Positions 43,713 through 56,028 of a stretch of 64,000 bases of DNA are shown here, piece after piece (within the stretch, counting starts at the first letter, position 1; each line of letters starts with the position of its first letter). Position numbers and translations under genes: made by a program. This stretch comes from Pomphorhynchus laevis (taxonomy: Eukaryota > Acanthocephala > Palaeacanthocephala > Echinorhynchida > Pomphorhynchidae), in assembly GCA_012934845.2 (NCBI GenBank), contig WNNJ02001845.1:82837-146836 (forward strand), written 5' to 3'. Below the pieces are notes generated by a model that worked only from the letters and a program-made list of their open reading frames with translations, ran no database searches and was not told the origin of the DNA.

Positions 43713-44130
43713 TTCAGAATATTTTCTGAAGATTTTTTTTCTCAATAAAAATGATATTCAAATAATAAATATTATTATTTGAATAATATTATTTAATATT
43801 ATTAATAATAATATTATTATTTATAATATTCGAGTAATAAATATTCAAATCTTGTCATTATTTTTTAAATAGAAGGTTTTGAAAAGCCTTCGTAAATATT
43901 CTATGTTTCAAAATCTACATCTTAAGATAATGTGTTTAAATGTAAAGTTTATTTTCAAAACTTTGCCTCCCAGAGATAAATCGCTTCTCGATTCGCGCTC
44001 TTGTCATCAACAGAAATAACAAGATTTTTTATTTGCACCGAAAAATCTGTTTTCTCTTTTTTAAATTTATCTTTTTAATGTTTGATATTCTAAAAACGAC
44101 GATTTTTTTAAAGAATTATTGGAACTGGAT
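43713..44130. other. A+T-rich stretch without recognisable gene
   Basis: Contains runs of ATTATT and AATAAT at 43745-43850. No gene seen. Confidence 0.5.
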
Positions 44131-44133
44131 CAA

Positions 44134-44275
44134 ATGAACTGCTATATTATCGGGTTTCGACCCATATTCCTCGACCCAACATAGAAGAGAGGCTAAATAC
44201 ATGCTAATGAAGTATTTCTTCTGATGAAATTCGATTATCTTGTGTACCTTATTATAATACAAAGCATATTTTAAA
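44134..44275 (-). mobile_element. Naiad-like tail/pseudo-LTR fragment
   Basis: In reverse complement: AAAATATGCTTTGTATTATAAT, GAAATACTTCATTAGCATGTATTTAGCC, TATGTTGGGTCGAGGAAT, GGGTCGAAACCCGATAATATAGCAGTTC. This covers the 3' flank of the ORF and the first 80 bp of the pseudo-LTR. Confidence 0.75.
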
Positions 44276-44289
44276 TAGTTGACAATGAT

Positions 44290-44425
44290 CCATTATTGAT
44301 AAATAATTATTGGAGCTGGATCAATGAAAAGGGATTTTTTTAATATTTATTATTATATTTAATATTATTAAATTACCATTTAATAATTTTCTGAAGATGC
44401 TAACAGAAGTTAGCGAAAATATAAA
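44290..44425 (+). repeat. MITE-like fragment, copy 2
   Basis: ATAATTATTGGAGCTGGATC at the left and TTTTCTGAAGATGCTAACAG…GTTAGCGAAAAT at the right: both arm ends of the foldback family with an A/T-rich middle. Confidence 0.65.
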
Positions 44426-44429
44426 TATA

Positions 44430-45325
44430 GAATGAAATACGTAGACTCAGTTATTTAATCTGATTTACAAAATATTATATTTGTAAAAGAAATACAATAA
44501 TTCAATGTATATTAATTTATAATTAGGATAATTATATAAATTAATATAAAATATTAATATATTATTAATTATATTATATTTAATTATATTAAATATTAAT
44601 GTATATTTTATAATTTAATAATTTAATTTAATTTTATTAAATTAAATTTAATAAAATTTAATCGGTATTTCTTATTTTCATCACTGCTCTTAGTTTATCC
44701 ACGTTGAAATATACTAAGTTTATTTTAAACGAGTTTGTCAATGTTTAATGTTTTGTTCAATGTACATGTAAGATACGTACTTGTAAGATGTCCTTGTTAA
44801 GACGCATTTGCTCGTACTCAAATAAATATTCCCTTACAGGACAATTTTATTGTCATGTTTTAATTGTTACAAAGAAAGGTATAATCTATTCCCACCAAAT
44901 TTATATCTTTAACTGTATTTTTAGCTTGCACTTTCAAAACTAAATTTAAGTCGTTTCGTGAAAGTAGATATGCTATTTCCTGCTCTCGAGACTTTGAAAG
45001 AGACCTGTCTGATTTTTTGTATATAATAGTCGATTTTCATGCATTAGAGATTTTTTTATTAAAGCATCCAGTTCGTTGAAAATTATTTTGAAAATTATTT
45101 ATTTCTACTTTATAGATAGCAATTTTGATTCAAAGACAATATCACGTCTAATACGGTAGATGTGATATCGCCTAACATCGAAAATAGACTTAGCCGTTTG
45201 AAAAAATAAAACATTCTAAACGTGGAAAACTTGTAAGACGTACAAATACGTCTTACAAATATTTTTTAAATAAAAAAATTAATAATTAAAATTAATAATA
45301 ATAAAATAATAAAATTAATAATAAA
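44430..45325. other. A+T-rich stretch without recognisable gene
   Basis: Includes a perfect hairpin TTGTAAGACGTA/TACGTCTTACAA at 45231-45242/45247-45258. No coding frame. Confidence 0.5.
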
Positions 45326-45329
45326 ATTA

Positions 45330-45538
45330 ATAATTGTTTTTAGATTTTCTATAATTTAACTCAAGTTAAAATAAAAATTGAAATTTAAAATAAACTTCAT
45401 TTTTATGAATTGACTAATAAATAAGAGACGTTGTATCATAATAAGAATAAGAGGTCATCAGAAGGAACTGCTATGCTATCAGGTTTCGGCCCCTAACTCC
45501 ACTACCCAACATAGCAACGGGGTTATGTTGGGTAGAAA
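45330..45538 (-). mobile_element. Naiad-like solo pseudo-LTR fragment
   Basis: Reverse complement of the first 200 bp of the pseudo-LTR, including GTTAGGGGCCGAAACCTGAT, CTTCTGATGACCTCT and TGACTAATAAATAAGAG. At its outer end a short inverted copy (GGGGTTATGTTGGGTAG) again forms a foldback. Confidence 0.78.
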
Positions 45539-45644
45539 ATATATTTTTTATATTTTCGAATGTAAGTTTAAAATCACAAATTTATCAATCGTGATGTATA
45601 TGTAGCGATATGTAAATGAATAATATTATAATATTATTATTAAT

Positions 45645-45838
45645 AATTAATGGAGCTGGATCAAAGGAAAGAGGAAATTATTTTTGATGTTTCGCTAACC
45701 TCTGTTAGCATCTTCAGAAAATTACAAAATGTTAATTTTCTGCTCGGCAGCTATCTAGAAGCTTTGAAAAAATGCTAACATAAGTTAGCGAAATATCAAA
45801 AATAATTTCTTCTTTCCTTTGATCCAGCTCCAATAATT
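45645..45838. mobile_element. Foldback MITE-like element with about 70-bp arms
   Basis: The left arm TAATGGAGCTGGATCAAAGG…TTTCGCTAACCTCTGTTAGC and the right arm (its imperfect complement, ending CTTTGATCCAGCTCC) enclose a 50-bp centre. No ORF. Copies at 43160 and 44290. Possibly mobilised by a DNA transposase not present here. Confidence 0.75.
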
Positions 45839-45839
45839 A

Positions 45840-46880
45840 TTTATCAATAATGGATCATTATCAACTATTTAAAATATAATATCTTTACTTTTATATTTAT
45901 TGAAAATTAATTTAATTTAAAAATAAGTGTTTTTTTTTTCTAGGAAGCACAATTTAAAACATTATATTTTCAATTTGAAATCAACTTATAGAAATCCAAA
46001 TATTATTTTTAGTTAAGTGTCCATCTTTGTTAAAGGCATTTTTGATTTATTTGAAATGTTTCATAAACACTTCACACTTCAGGTGTGCAGACTGTTCACG
46101 TGTGTCGGCTTTTTATGAAATGTAAGTGAGCATTTCTGCATCTTGATAACATCAATTTTGGATATAATACGAACACTACATACAGGTATTTGATAAACGT
46201 TATTCAATTTACTTAGAGCACAAATGTCATGTAAATAAAATAATTTCATCCGTTCAGGGAGGTAAAATATATAATTGGTCATTTTAGAGTATTTTTTTGT
46301 GATATATCCTAAGTTGTCAAATTAAAGATAAATTTCTAAATCATTTGGAAATTGTATGCAATTTATATATTTCTTCTATGTATCTAGGAACATTAAAAAC
46401 AATTGTGCATAAGGCTGTATATATTACACTAGAGGATTTGAGGACATAAATGCTTCTACAATGTACCACATGTATACGCTAATTTGACTACAAGGGAAAT
46501 ACTGATCAACAAAGCAAATTCCAGTTTTCAAAAAATTTACAGGTTAATGTAACTAATTTTATGATACTCCAATGGATACCATTTTAAATATAAATTTAAG
46601 TATCTTATTTTAATATAATTAAACTCAAAAAGATTCATTCAATTACATATTTAAGGAAGTAACGTCGTAGATAATTGGCGTTAATTATATCATCCAGGAA
46701 TTGTAAGAAAATACATGAAATTGGTAAGAATTAGAATATTTTGAACAATATTGCAAGATATATTAAATATAATATATCTTGCAATAAATGAAATCGATCG
46801 GTCTATTTGAAAACTCGTTTATAAACGAGGTTTGATATCATTCTTCAAACTTACAATTGACAATTGTCAGTTCAATTGTT
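45840..46880. other. A+T-rich stretch without recognisable gene
   Basis: Holds a perfect hairpin (16-bp arms 46750-46765 and 46770-46785, loop AATA). No gene seen. Confidence 0.5.
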
Positions 46881-46881
46881 G

Positions 46882-47062
46882 AAAATTGGATCGAGGAATA
46901 TGGGTCGCAGAAAAATGATAGCACAGCAGTCCCTCCTGATGACCTCTAATCCTTATTCTAATACAACGTTTGTTATTTATTAATCAATTCATAAAAATGA
47001 CGTTTATTTTAAATTTCATTTTTATATTTTAACTTGATTTAAATTATAGAAAATCTAAAAAT
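46882..47062 (+). mobile_element. Naiad-like pseudo-LTR fragment
   Basis: GGTCGCAGAAAAATGATAGC…CCCTCCTGATGACCTCTAAT…AATCAATTCATAAAAATGAC…TTAACTTGATTTAAATTATA follows the pseudo-LTR with about 10 percent differences. No internal coding part is attached, so it is a solo pseudo-LTR. Confidence 0.75.
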
Positions 47063-47335
47063 CACAAAAATTGACTTTTATTTAAAATTACAATTTTAAA
47101 TTTTAACTTTGTATAAATTATATTAAATCTTATGTAATAATTATTTATTATTTATAACCATTTATTATGTAATTATCAAATTTTATAAAGCATTATTAGT
47201 GTTCTTATTTTTAGTAATAAGTCGGTTACACCAGCCGGAACAATCACAATGAAAACTTTCGTCTTCAAATACCAAAGCCACTTATCGCATATCGCCCTTT
47301 AACTGGACATTTTAAGAACCTTCTATAGTTGCTAC

Positions 47336-48457
47336 TCAAGCATGTATACGATATATCGACTCTCCTAATAAGCCTTCTGAGTTACGGCAACTTCGACCAA
47401 CTCGAAGAGCTAGAAATATGCATGTTTCTTATGGCTTCTAACAAAGCTGCTGGGCCGATAATTGGTGTATTAAACAGATAAAATCTTAATTTTCTTTTCG
47501 GGTACTGGACTTTCTTTTTAAATTCCTTTATTTTCGGCAAACCAATTCCTCCATCCTGGAAGCGAGGATTCATCAACATACTTTATAAAGGAAAAGATGA
47601 TCCATCCTCCACCGACTCTTATCGTTGTATCACCCTTCTCAACCATACATACAAAGTATTTACACGCATCCTGGCAAATCGATTAATTACATTGCGCGAA
47701 TTCTTACTTCCATCAGATCAGTTTGGCTTTCGTCACGTCTGCACTACCACCCACACTTTCAAGATGGTGTGCAATCAGGTACTATCATGCTTTGCTCGAA
47801 AATCTTCCATTTATAGAAGAAAGCTATAGTCAAATTCATAGACTTCAACAAAGCTTTCGACTCTATCAATCGTGAACTATTGTTGGCTAAGCTCGCTTTT
47901 CAAACCAACGTCTATTAATGCTTCTTTCACATTTTCTGCTGAATTTTACTTCCAAACACACTCTGCGTCTTGGATGGCCTTAAATTCCCCAGCCTTTAAT
48001 CGCAAATCGAGGAGTCATTCAATGTAACTCATTGAGCTCACTGTTATTCTTTTTTACCAATCTACCATCATGTCTTCATGTAAACCCCAAAGATATCATA
48101 TCAGTTCTCTATGCTGATGATTTTGTCATCCTATCTCGTGATCTCATGGAATTCCAGCTTTCTTTCAATTCATTAGATGCATTCTTTAGAATAAATCAAT
48201 TAGAGGTGAATATTGAGAAATCAAAAATTATAAAATTTCGTAAGGAAGGTCATATTAGCCGTTCAGACAAGCTACTATTTAATATTCACCCTCTAGAATT
48301 ATGTAAGAACTACAGCTACCAAGGTATTCTGCTTTCATCCAGATGGTCTTCCAACTTCATTGTGACGGCAATGTTAAATTGTAACATTATGCTAATTGTT
48401 ATAATGCATTCAATATATTACCTTCGATATATTTATAAATATATTGATATGATTTAA
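47336..48457 (+). pseudogene. Dead LINE RT (family F)
   Basis: Readable pieces in changing frames: NKAAGP.NWCIKQI near 47447, PPSWKRGFINILYKGKDDPS…SYRCITLLNHTYKVFTRILANRL at 47550-47690, DQFGFRH near 47720, KFIDFNKAFDSINRELLLAKL at 47830-47895 (motif A), SSLLFFFTNLPSCL (motif B remnant) and VLYADDFVILSRDLMEF at 48102-48150 (motif C, YADD intact), then LEVNIEKSKIIKFRK. Distinct from families A-E; the clade is not resolved. Several stops and frameshifts, and the C-terminus is truncated where the 360-bp tandem repeats begin. Confidence 0.72.
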
Positions 48458-48484
48458 ATTTATAAATATATATGTGATACGAAT

Positions 48485-49560
48485 GGTATATATAGATTTT
48501 GCCAAAAACCGGAGTTCAATTACAAGTAAAGCAGACTTCCTTATCACTCCTAGACGAGCTGATAATAGCCGGCAGCACTCATCAGTAAAGTGAACTACCA
48601 TCAGTCGTTTCGGCTGCCTTGTGATATATTAAGAAGGCATCTCCGAGAATTTGCTTACGTGGTAGCATGGACATAGCCTCTTTAAACTAACCTTGTGCTT
48701 TCCTTATCATCCTAATTTTATTCAGCAGGAATTTTACTTGCTGTCGTTGCTTGCTATCTCACAGGATCCTTTGGAGGATACATTTTTATAATTCTGAATC
48801 ACATTATGTTAAACTGTACTCCGGGAGCTAATAAGCTTCAGTTTCATGATTGTAGATGTTGCCAAAAACTTGAGTTCGATTACATGTAGAGCAGACTTCC
48901 TTATCACTCCTAGACGAGCTGATAATAACCGGCAGCACTCATCAGTAGGGTGAACTACCATTAGTCGTTTCGGCTGCCTTGTGATATATTAAAATGGCAT
49001 TTCCGAGAATTTGCTAACGTGGTATCATGGGCCTAGCCTCTTTAAACAAACCACGAGCTTTTCGGATCATCTTAAATTTTTTTGGCAGGAATTTTACTTG
49101 CTGTCGTTACTTGCTATCTCACAAGATCCTTTGGAGGATACATTTTATAATTTTAAATCAGAATGTGTAAAACTGTGCTCCGGGAGCTAATAAGCTTTAG
49201 TTTCATAATCGTAGATGTTTCTAAAAACCGGAGTTCGATTACAAGTAGAGCAGACTTCCTTATCACTCCTAGACGAGCTGATGGTAGCCTGCAGCACTCA
49301 TCAATAGGGTGAACTACCATCAGTCGTTTCGGCTGCCTTGTGATATATTAAATAGGCATTTCCGAGAATTTGCTTATATGGTAGCATGGGCATAGCCTCT
49401 TTAAACTAACCATGTGCTTTCCGGATTATCCACATTTTATTCGGCAGGAATTTTACTTGCTATTTCACAGGATCCTTTGGATGATACATTTTTATAATTT
49501 TAAATCAGATTCTGTTAAATTGTGCTCCGCGAGCTAATTAAAAAATACATCTCATTTTTA
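48485..49560 (+). repeat. Three tandem copies of a 360-bp unit
   Basis: Units begin near 48501, 48861 and 49220 with CAAAAAC…GAGTTC.ATTACA.GTA.AGCAGACTTCC and end with CTCCGGGAGCTAATAAGCTT. Divergence between units is roughly 5-10 percent; the third lacks about 15 bp near 49450. On the minus strand each unit has GGCAGCCGAAAC, a small hairpin, then CTGATGAGTGCTGCC. Noncoding. The size and low copy number resemble animal retrozymes, but a proper type I hammerhead was not found. Confidence 0.82.
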
Positions 49561-49584
49561 TAAAATGAAAATACATTTATAAAC

Positions 49585-49720
49585 ATGTATCCTCAAAAGG
49601 ATCCTGTGAGATTCTCCAAAGGATCCTGTGAGATTCTCCAAAGGATCCTGTGTATCCTCCCAAGGATCCTGCAACGACAGCAAGTAAAATTCCTGCTGAA
49701 TAAAATTAGGATGTTCCTAA
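49585..49720 (-). repeat. Inverted piece of the 360-bp unit with internal 22-bp mini-tandem
   Basis: AAAGGATCCTGTGAGATTCTCC is repeated at 49608-49660, followed by the complement of the unit interior (GCAACGACAGCAAGTAAAAT, CCTGCTGAATAAAATTAGGA). The word AGGATCC occurs four times. Confidence 0.75.
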
Positions 49721-50757
49721 AATTAGGATTATAAACATATATATTAAAATAAGTGAGTGTATGTTATCATCTAAATAAAGCTTTTCACTGATCCGGGAAA
49801 TAAGCTGGTGATCGAAGTATATCGGATATACCAGTGATATAAATTTAACAAAGCTGTGAGAATGGACGATTAGAGCAGTAACTATACATAAGTTTACGTG
49901 ATGTCTTTTTAACAATCAAGTATTTTAGGATTAATGTTGTAATTGAAGATGAACATCCTGGATATATTTTAATTATCTATTTGATAAATTGCCACTGAAC
50001 GGAATTAATCCTTCTAAAATCCGAGTTGGTTAGATCTTCTTATATCGAAAGGAAACCATATGTGATAATCGGGATTGTTTTCACACATCATCGTTTACGA
50101 ATTTCTGTGCTCCGTCGAAAGACAAATATCCCGTTTTGTTAAGTAGGACACTACTATTGTTATTTTGGCGCTTTTTTAAATTTAGTGGTTAACATTAGTT
50201 TAGTATTTAGGAAACGCATGGTAAGATTACTCATACAAAAAATCTAGTTTACTTGATCCATTAAGAAATTGATAAAGTCTTCGATCTGTAAAAAACTTAG
50301 TAAAGTCTAAGTTGGCAACCTCTCAAGTTTAACTAATTTTGATTTTTTCGTGTTTACGGTTATTTAATCTTCGATCAAGTAAACTTAAAGCAATTTCCGC
50401 ATATCCACGATTCGGAAACAAGAGTGGATTCATCAGAAAAAATATACACTTTAAATCACTTGAGAATATAATTTTTCCTGTAGGTCACTTACAAAGAACG
50501 CAAAAACGAGGGACTTTATGGGATTCATTATAAAATCCCCGATTTTGGAAAATGATGTCTGATAGTTGAATGCCATCAAATATCTAAGTATGGTAAATAG
50601 ATAGAGTACAAAGTGAGAGTAAATTCATCATGAATCCGTTGATAAAAAATGAGTGTTAAGTTTACTGGGTTAAATTGTCCTTTTAACGAAGGCGAATGCT
50701 TTTGTTAATATTTTGATAATTATAATAACTTTTGATATTATTATATTATAATAACTT
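49721..50757. other. Stretch without recognisable gene
   Basis: A frame at 50339-50533 (ISAYPRFGNKSGFIRK, HLQRTQKRGTLWDSL) is less A+T-driven than its surroundings but was not recognised. No repeat structure seen. Confidence 0.4.
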
Positions 50758-51655
50758 TTGATAATTTTGATAAATCAAAATTATTTAAAAGTAGGGACAT
50801 CTATATTTAGACAAGTAAAAGGTGTTCCAATGGGTGGTAATAGTAGCCCAATTATAGCTGACTTGTTTTTAAGCTTTATAGAATATGAATTTGTTCATAA
50901 CTGTGTAAAAACTAAATCTAAACAATATAAATATATGAAATATATGTTTCGATACATTGATGATATATGTGTATTTAATTCTAATAATTTTTATTCAATT
51001 AGTGAGCACATTTATCCAGAAAGCCTTATTCTTAACAAAACCAATATTAATGATAAAGAAGGTGTATATCTAGATATGAACATTAAATTAACATTAACTA
51101 AAACTACTATTAATTTATATCGTAAAGATGACATATTTAAATTTACAAGAAATTTTTTTTTGCATGAGCATTCATGCATACCATATAATATAAAATATAA
51201 TACATTAAATAATGAAATTTTAAGAATTGCAATAATATGTAATGATATTGGCTTTCTTCAAAATCATTTAAATAATTTAATAGATACATATTTTAAACTA
51301 GGTTACTATAAAAATAGTATCAAGCAGAAAATAGTAAAATATATAAATCAACACAATAATATAAAGAATAAATTTAAACTCTAAAGTGGCAAATTTTTAT
51401 GGATGGATAATAAATAATATACTTTGCATTAGAATAAGATACTAGATAGTTATTTCAGAGGAAATACATCATTAGCATGTATTTGGCCTCGCTGCTATGT
51501 TGGGTAGAGGAGTTAGGGGCCGAAACCTGATAGTATAGCAGTTCCTCCTAAAGACGTCTAATTCCTATTCTGATACAACGTCTGTTATTTGTTAGTCAAT
51601 TCATAAAAATGACGTTTATTTTAAATTTCCATTTTTTAACTTGATTTAAATTATT
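50758..51655 (+). mobile_element. 5'-truncated Naiad-like copy
   Basis: Starts inside the RT (INQNYLKVGTSIFRQVKGVPMGG) and carries motif B, FRYIDDICVF and the rest of the C-terminus in one open frame of about 208 codons to 51384. The last residues are changed because a deleted T creates an early stop (KFKL versus KFKLLSGKFLW). Then the 3' flank and 160 bp of pseudo-LTR, ending near 51655. Nucleotide identity to 35698-38412 is very high, so it is a recent truncated insertion. Motif A and the endonuclease are missing: inactive. Confidence 0.85.
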
Positions 51656-54560
51656 GAATAGTTACACCGCGCCTTTAGCTAACCCTTGTTTGCTGCTGCT
51701 AAGAAGAATTTGTAAGCTCTGTCTCTGTATGAACCCAGTTTAGGTGTTCCGTTCTTTCCTTTGAAGAGAACATGTATGAATTTAAAGTAGTTCTCCAAGC
51801 ATAATTGTGTTGAAAATAAGTTGCCAATATATTTTTAAATGGAATTTTTAATAGCTGTTCAATACATGATGACTCTGAACAGGCATAAACTGTATAATGT
51901 GTTCAATACACAATGAATCTGGCCGGCACCTCATTTTCGATCTTTCAAATTTTATAATTGTAATGTAAATATCATATTTAATAATGATAAGCGTGAAATC
52001 CGCTTATTTTATTTAGGTGTTGAAAAAAACTCTAAAAATATATTATAAATCAGCAGATATATGCACCTTATACATTTATTAACATTAATGAATGCATTTA
52101 TTAACATCAATGCATTTATTGACATTAATATTAATATTATAATATTAGATTATAATTTTATATATTATAATATTATATTATAATATATAATATATAACAT
52201 TAATATATTAAATATTGGCAATATTAGTTGTAATTTCCGGTAAATACTTTTTCAATTTGTTTTCTATGTAAAATTTCTTTTATTTAAGCGTTATTGGCGT
52301 AATATTCCAATGGAATATTCACTTAATTGTATACTTTACTGTTTTATTGAGCTTTTAATTTTTTATTTAGTTTTTTAGCTTTTCAATTTATTTTATTTAT
52401 AAAATTATTAATTTATTTTTATTAATTTATTTTATTTTATTTTAAATTTGATTATTCTATTTAAAAATATAAATGTCTAAATTTAATTATTTGGATTGGA
52501 AAATATTTATATTATATTTAATATTATATAACGTAAATAATTAATTTGTCAATATTTCTTTTTATTTAATAGTGATTTGATATTTTATTAAGAATTATAT
52601 TATTTTAATTTATATAACGTAAATAATTAATTTGTAAATTTCTTTTTATTTAAATGTTTGATATTTTATTAAGAATTAATTTTTTTGGTAATTATAAATG
52701 TATAATTATTAATTAATTTTAGTTAGAATTCTATATATTTTTATTTAAATTATTATAATTAGATATTTTTTATAATTAAATATTTAATATTGAGTTGTTT
52801 TTTGTGACTTATCTGCACGCTATTTTATTATTATCTGATTCACATGCTATTTTGAATTAAATGATTTCGTTTTACTAAATTTATATATTAAATAATATTT
52901 ATTGACTTGACATATTTCATTTTTAATTATATGTTTGTAATATTTATGTAAAACGGTTTTGTTTAGAATTAAACCGGATGCCACCATAATGGGATTAGTT
53001 TTCACTCTATCGTGTGCTATTATAAAATATGCGGGCTCAATTCTGCCACATTCAGGTAATATTAGCAAGCGAGTGATTAAAAATTAATTTTGTTCTAAAA
53101 TCTGTTGTATTAATATTTTTAATTAATAATTCCATTGACAATTCTACACTTTATTTAAGTGAATTTTAAGTGTTAATCTCAAAAATTTCACAATGCAAAT
53201 TGTTTTAAGTTGTTTCAAATTGTTTTACATTTTAACTGATACGATGAATCATTACACTGATGTTATTACACTAAATGTAAACACTGATTTTATTAATTAA
53301 AATTTTATTAATTGGTTTAAATAAATTGATCAAAAAAGTTAAAAATCAGCACAACGAAAACGTATTTTGAGAAATTATTATTATTTAAAGTTTATTTATA
53401 GCATATATAATTTTACAAGATATTGCATTACTTCGTTTTCCTTACTACATACTTTATCATTTGTATGAAAAGCTTACAATACACTCTCCAAGCCTTGAGA
53501 TTATCATTGAATAAATTGTAATTATTTTGTTTTGAATTTAGGTCATTAAATCATATCTTATGAAAAATAAAAATATTTGTTAAAATAACAATATTTTTTA
53601 TTTGAAAATATTTTATATTTAATAAATATTTAATATTTTATATTAACACAATAAATGTAAAATTATCTAAATGTGTAAATATTAATTTTTTCAGTTTATA
53701 AGCTTTATAATTATAATTATTTCTATTTTATATAATATCTTCACAAATCATGCAATATTTTATTATTTTTTAATCTCATAATGTCATATACCTCACAAAG
53801 TAGGCACATCGATACTGTTTTATTAATTCAATATTTAAACATTTTAATTATTGATTAATATTTTTAATAAATACATGATTTTTAGATTATATAAATTTAA
53901 ATTATTAAAACATGTATGAATTTCTAAATTGGAGTATCTAAATTCAAGGTTTATTTGAATGCTGAAAATCAACAAATTTTTGCGTTTACAGCGTAAATCA
54001 AATTATTTATTTTGTTTCTCTACATTTTATCTAGAATTATGTCTAGATAAATTATGTTATATAGAATTACTACATTTTATTTTCTAGAATTAATTTTGAA
54101 TTAATTTATTTATTTTCAATCAAAATTAAAAAATAATAAATAGAGACAAAAAATATTAAACGATAGAAACAATGGATTTTATTGCAATCAGACTTGTTGT
54201 TTGACATTCAATTAGTTTATTGACTAATTAAATAAGCAATTAAAGTATCTTTGAAATCAATAGTGTGATTGAAATATTAGCAAAATGATTATATATTTCA
54301 CTTAAGTTGTAATTAAGAATAGTATGTCAAATCATTTGCCAAGCTCTAAGTATCAAATCGTTTTTCCAAAATGGGGGTATTTTAGATAATCAGCATATCA
54401 TATATCTAACAACATGAATACTATACAATTTTTAGCATATAATCATTCGAGTTGTAGCAATATTGAAAGTTTTAGCCATACACATTAGCGAGTTCAAAAT
54501 TAAGTAATAGGTATCATAATCAAAAGTCCTTGTCTTTTGTTCTCAAAATAAGTTTTTTAC
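51656..54560. other. Mostly A+T-rich stretch upstream of the discoidin exons
   Basis: 51660-51790 is distinctly less A+T-rich; on the minus strand it decodes to a protein-like stretch in either of two frames, without a recognised family. The rest is low-complexity A+T, plausibly intron or intergenic DNA. Confidence 0.4.
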
Positions 54561-54581
54561 AGTTAATATTTTAATTGTTAG

Positions 54582-54775
54582 GTTGTAAATCATCCTCGTT
54601 TGGTCTGGCTAGCCAAGCATTTTACAATTGGCAATTCTCAGCATCGTCTCATAACCATGAACGAGATTGCAACCCATTTCAATCAAGAATGGATCAGTTT
54701 TCGTATAGCTCATGGTGTCCAAAAATTCCAGCAGCTAATCAATGGCTTCAAATCGATCTCGGAACACCTTCTAAG
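54582..54775 (+). CDS. Discoidin (F5/8 type C) domain gene, exon with the N-terminal third
   Basis: Acceptor TTGTTAG at 54575-54581; donor AAG/GTTTTT after 54775; the first codon is split (phase 2). Encodes GCKSSSFGLASQAFYNWQFSAS, a Cys-containing start followed by SYSSWCPKIPAANQWLQIDLGTPSK. W.P….QWLQIDLG.P is the hallmark of F5/8 type C (discoidin) domains, which bind phospholipids, glycans or collagen outside the cell. The exon joins in frame to 56029. This is host coding sequence, not transposon: it has clean splice sites and no breaks. The gene cannot be named; neuropilin-, neurexin IV-, DDR- and coagulation-factor-like proteins all carry this domain. Confidence 0.85.
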
Positions 54776-56028
54776 GTTTTTGAGTTTTTCGTACATTTTT
54801 ACTCACGGTTGGTTTAATTATGTATAGCGTAAATGTATTTTGTGCACTTTATATTTTAATTGGTAGGCGAGAGTAATAAAACATCATACTTTACCAAAAT
54901 GTTTTTGCTTTATTTGTCTAAAATAACTACCCTTAGATGTCAAAATTATACATTTTGTAAAATCTTAAATTTGTAATATTTTATTAAATATTTGTACTAA
55001 ATTATATATTGATCTTGACTTTGACATTCAAATTATATTGTTATAACAAGCCAGAAGAGGTGTATCCCAACATAAAGCTAGGCTAATCTTGACGAGTATA
55101 ACCTTATATGCTGATATTATTCATTCTAAGCCCAGACAGCAGTATTGGAAGCTAAATAGAGAAGAAATATTTATAAATTATGACTAAATAATTTTATAAA
55201 TGCGCATTTTTATCATTTCTTTAAGATAGTGAATATTTTATCTTACAGTAATTGTGTTAATTAATAGCACATCTAATTAGATTTGACAACTGCACAAATT
55301 ACATGCAAACAAATATATTATTATATTTATTTAAGAGTAAATTTTTAATTTTAACTTATATTTATATAATATATTCATTTCATATAAATATTTGAGCTTA
55401 AATATTTAATTAAAATGATAATATTTACAAGTAACTTACTGGTAAAAATTTCGAAACCGGTCGTTCTAATTTACATTTGTTTGTACATTTGATTACTAAT
55501 TTATTTACTAGATGATTTTGATGCAGATATCTTTTAATTGAAAATTAAATAATTAAGAATAAAATTAACGTTCTAGACATTTTTGTATTTTTAAGTAAAA
55601 AATGTTTAATAGTGGCATATATTTGAATACTTTTGCATGCAGTACGTGCGTAAATTCACAAAAATGTAAGATTCGCTTAAGAATCTATCATTATAAAACG
55701 TAATAATAAAAAATGAGATCTTAAATATGTTTTAAAAATATAAGATTACGACAACTCTTTTAAATATAAAAAATTAAATTTTTGAGGTTTCCTAATCATA
55801 AATAAGTTTAAACATAATTTTCGTAATTTGACGGAAACTACTTTTGTCTAATTTTAATTACTGGGTGCTACAATTGGAACAATTGAAGTCCTTTATAAAT
55901 TTAAAATAATGTCACGACAATGCAAGTGTAAATAATTTGTTGATAATTTGTTCTACAAATTTTCTTTTTAAATTGTGGAATAATATATTTTATTAATACA
56001 TTTATATTCATTTGTATTAGCCTTTCAG

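Noticed and set aside
47382-47579. Minus-strand open frame
   Set aside because: Shadow of the family F RT; the plus-strand reading matches RT motifs in order.
54600-54827. Alternative plus-strand frame overlapping the discoidin exon
   Set aside because: Out of frame with the clear W.P….QWLQIDLG discoidin reading and crosses the splice donor.
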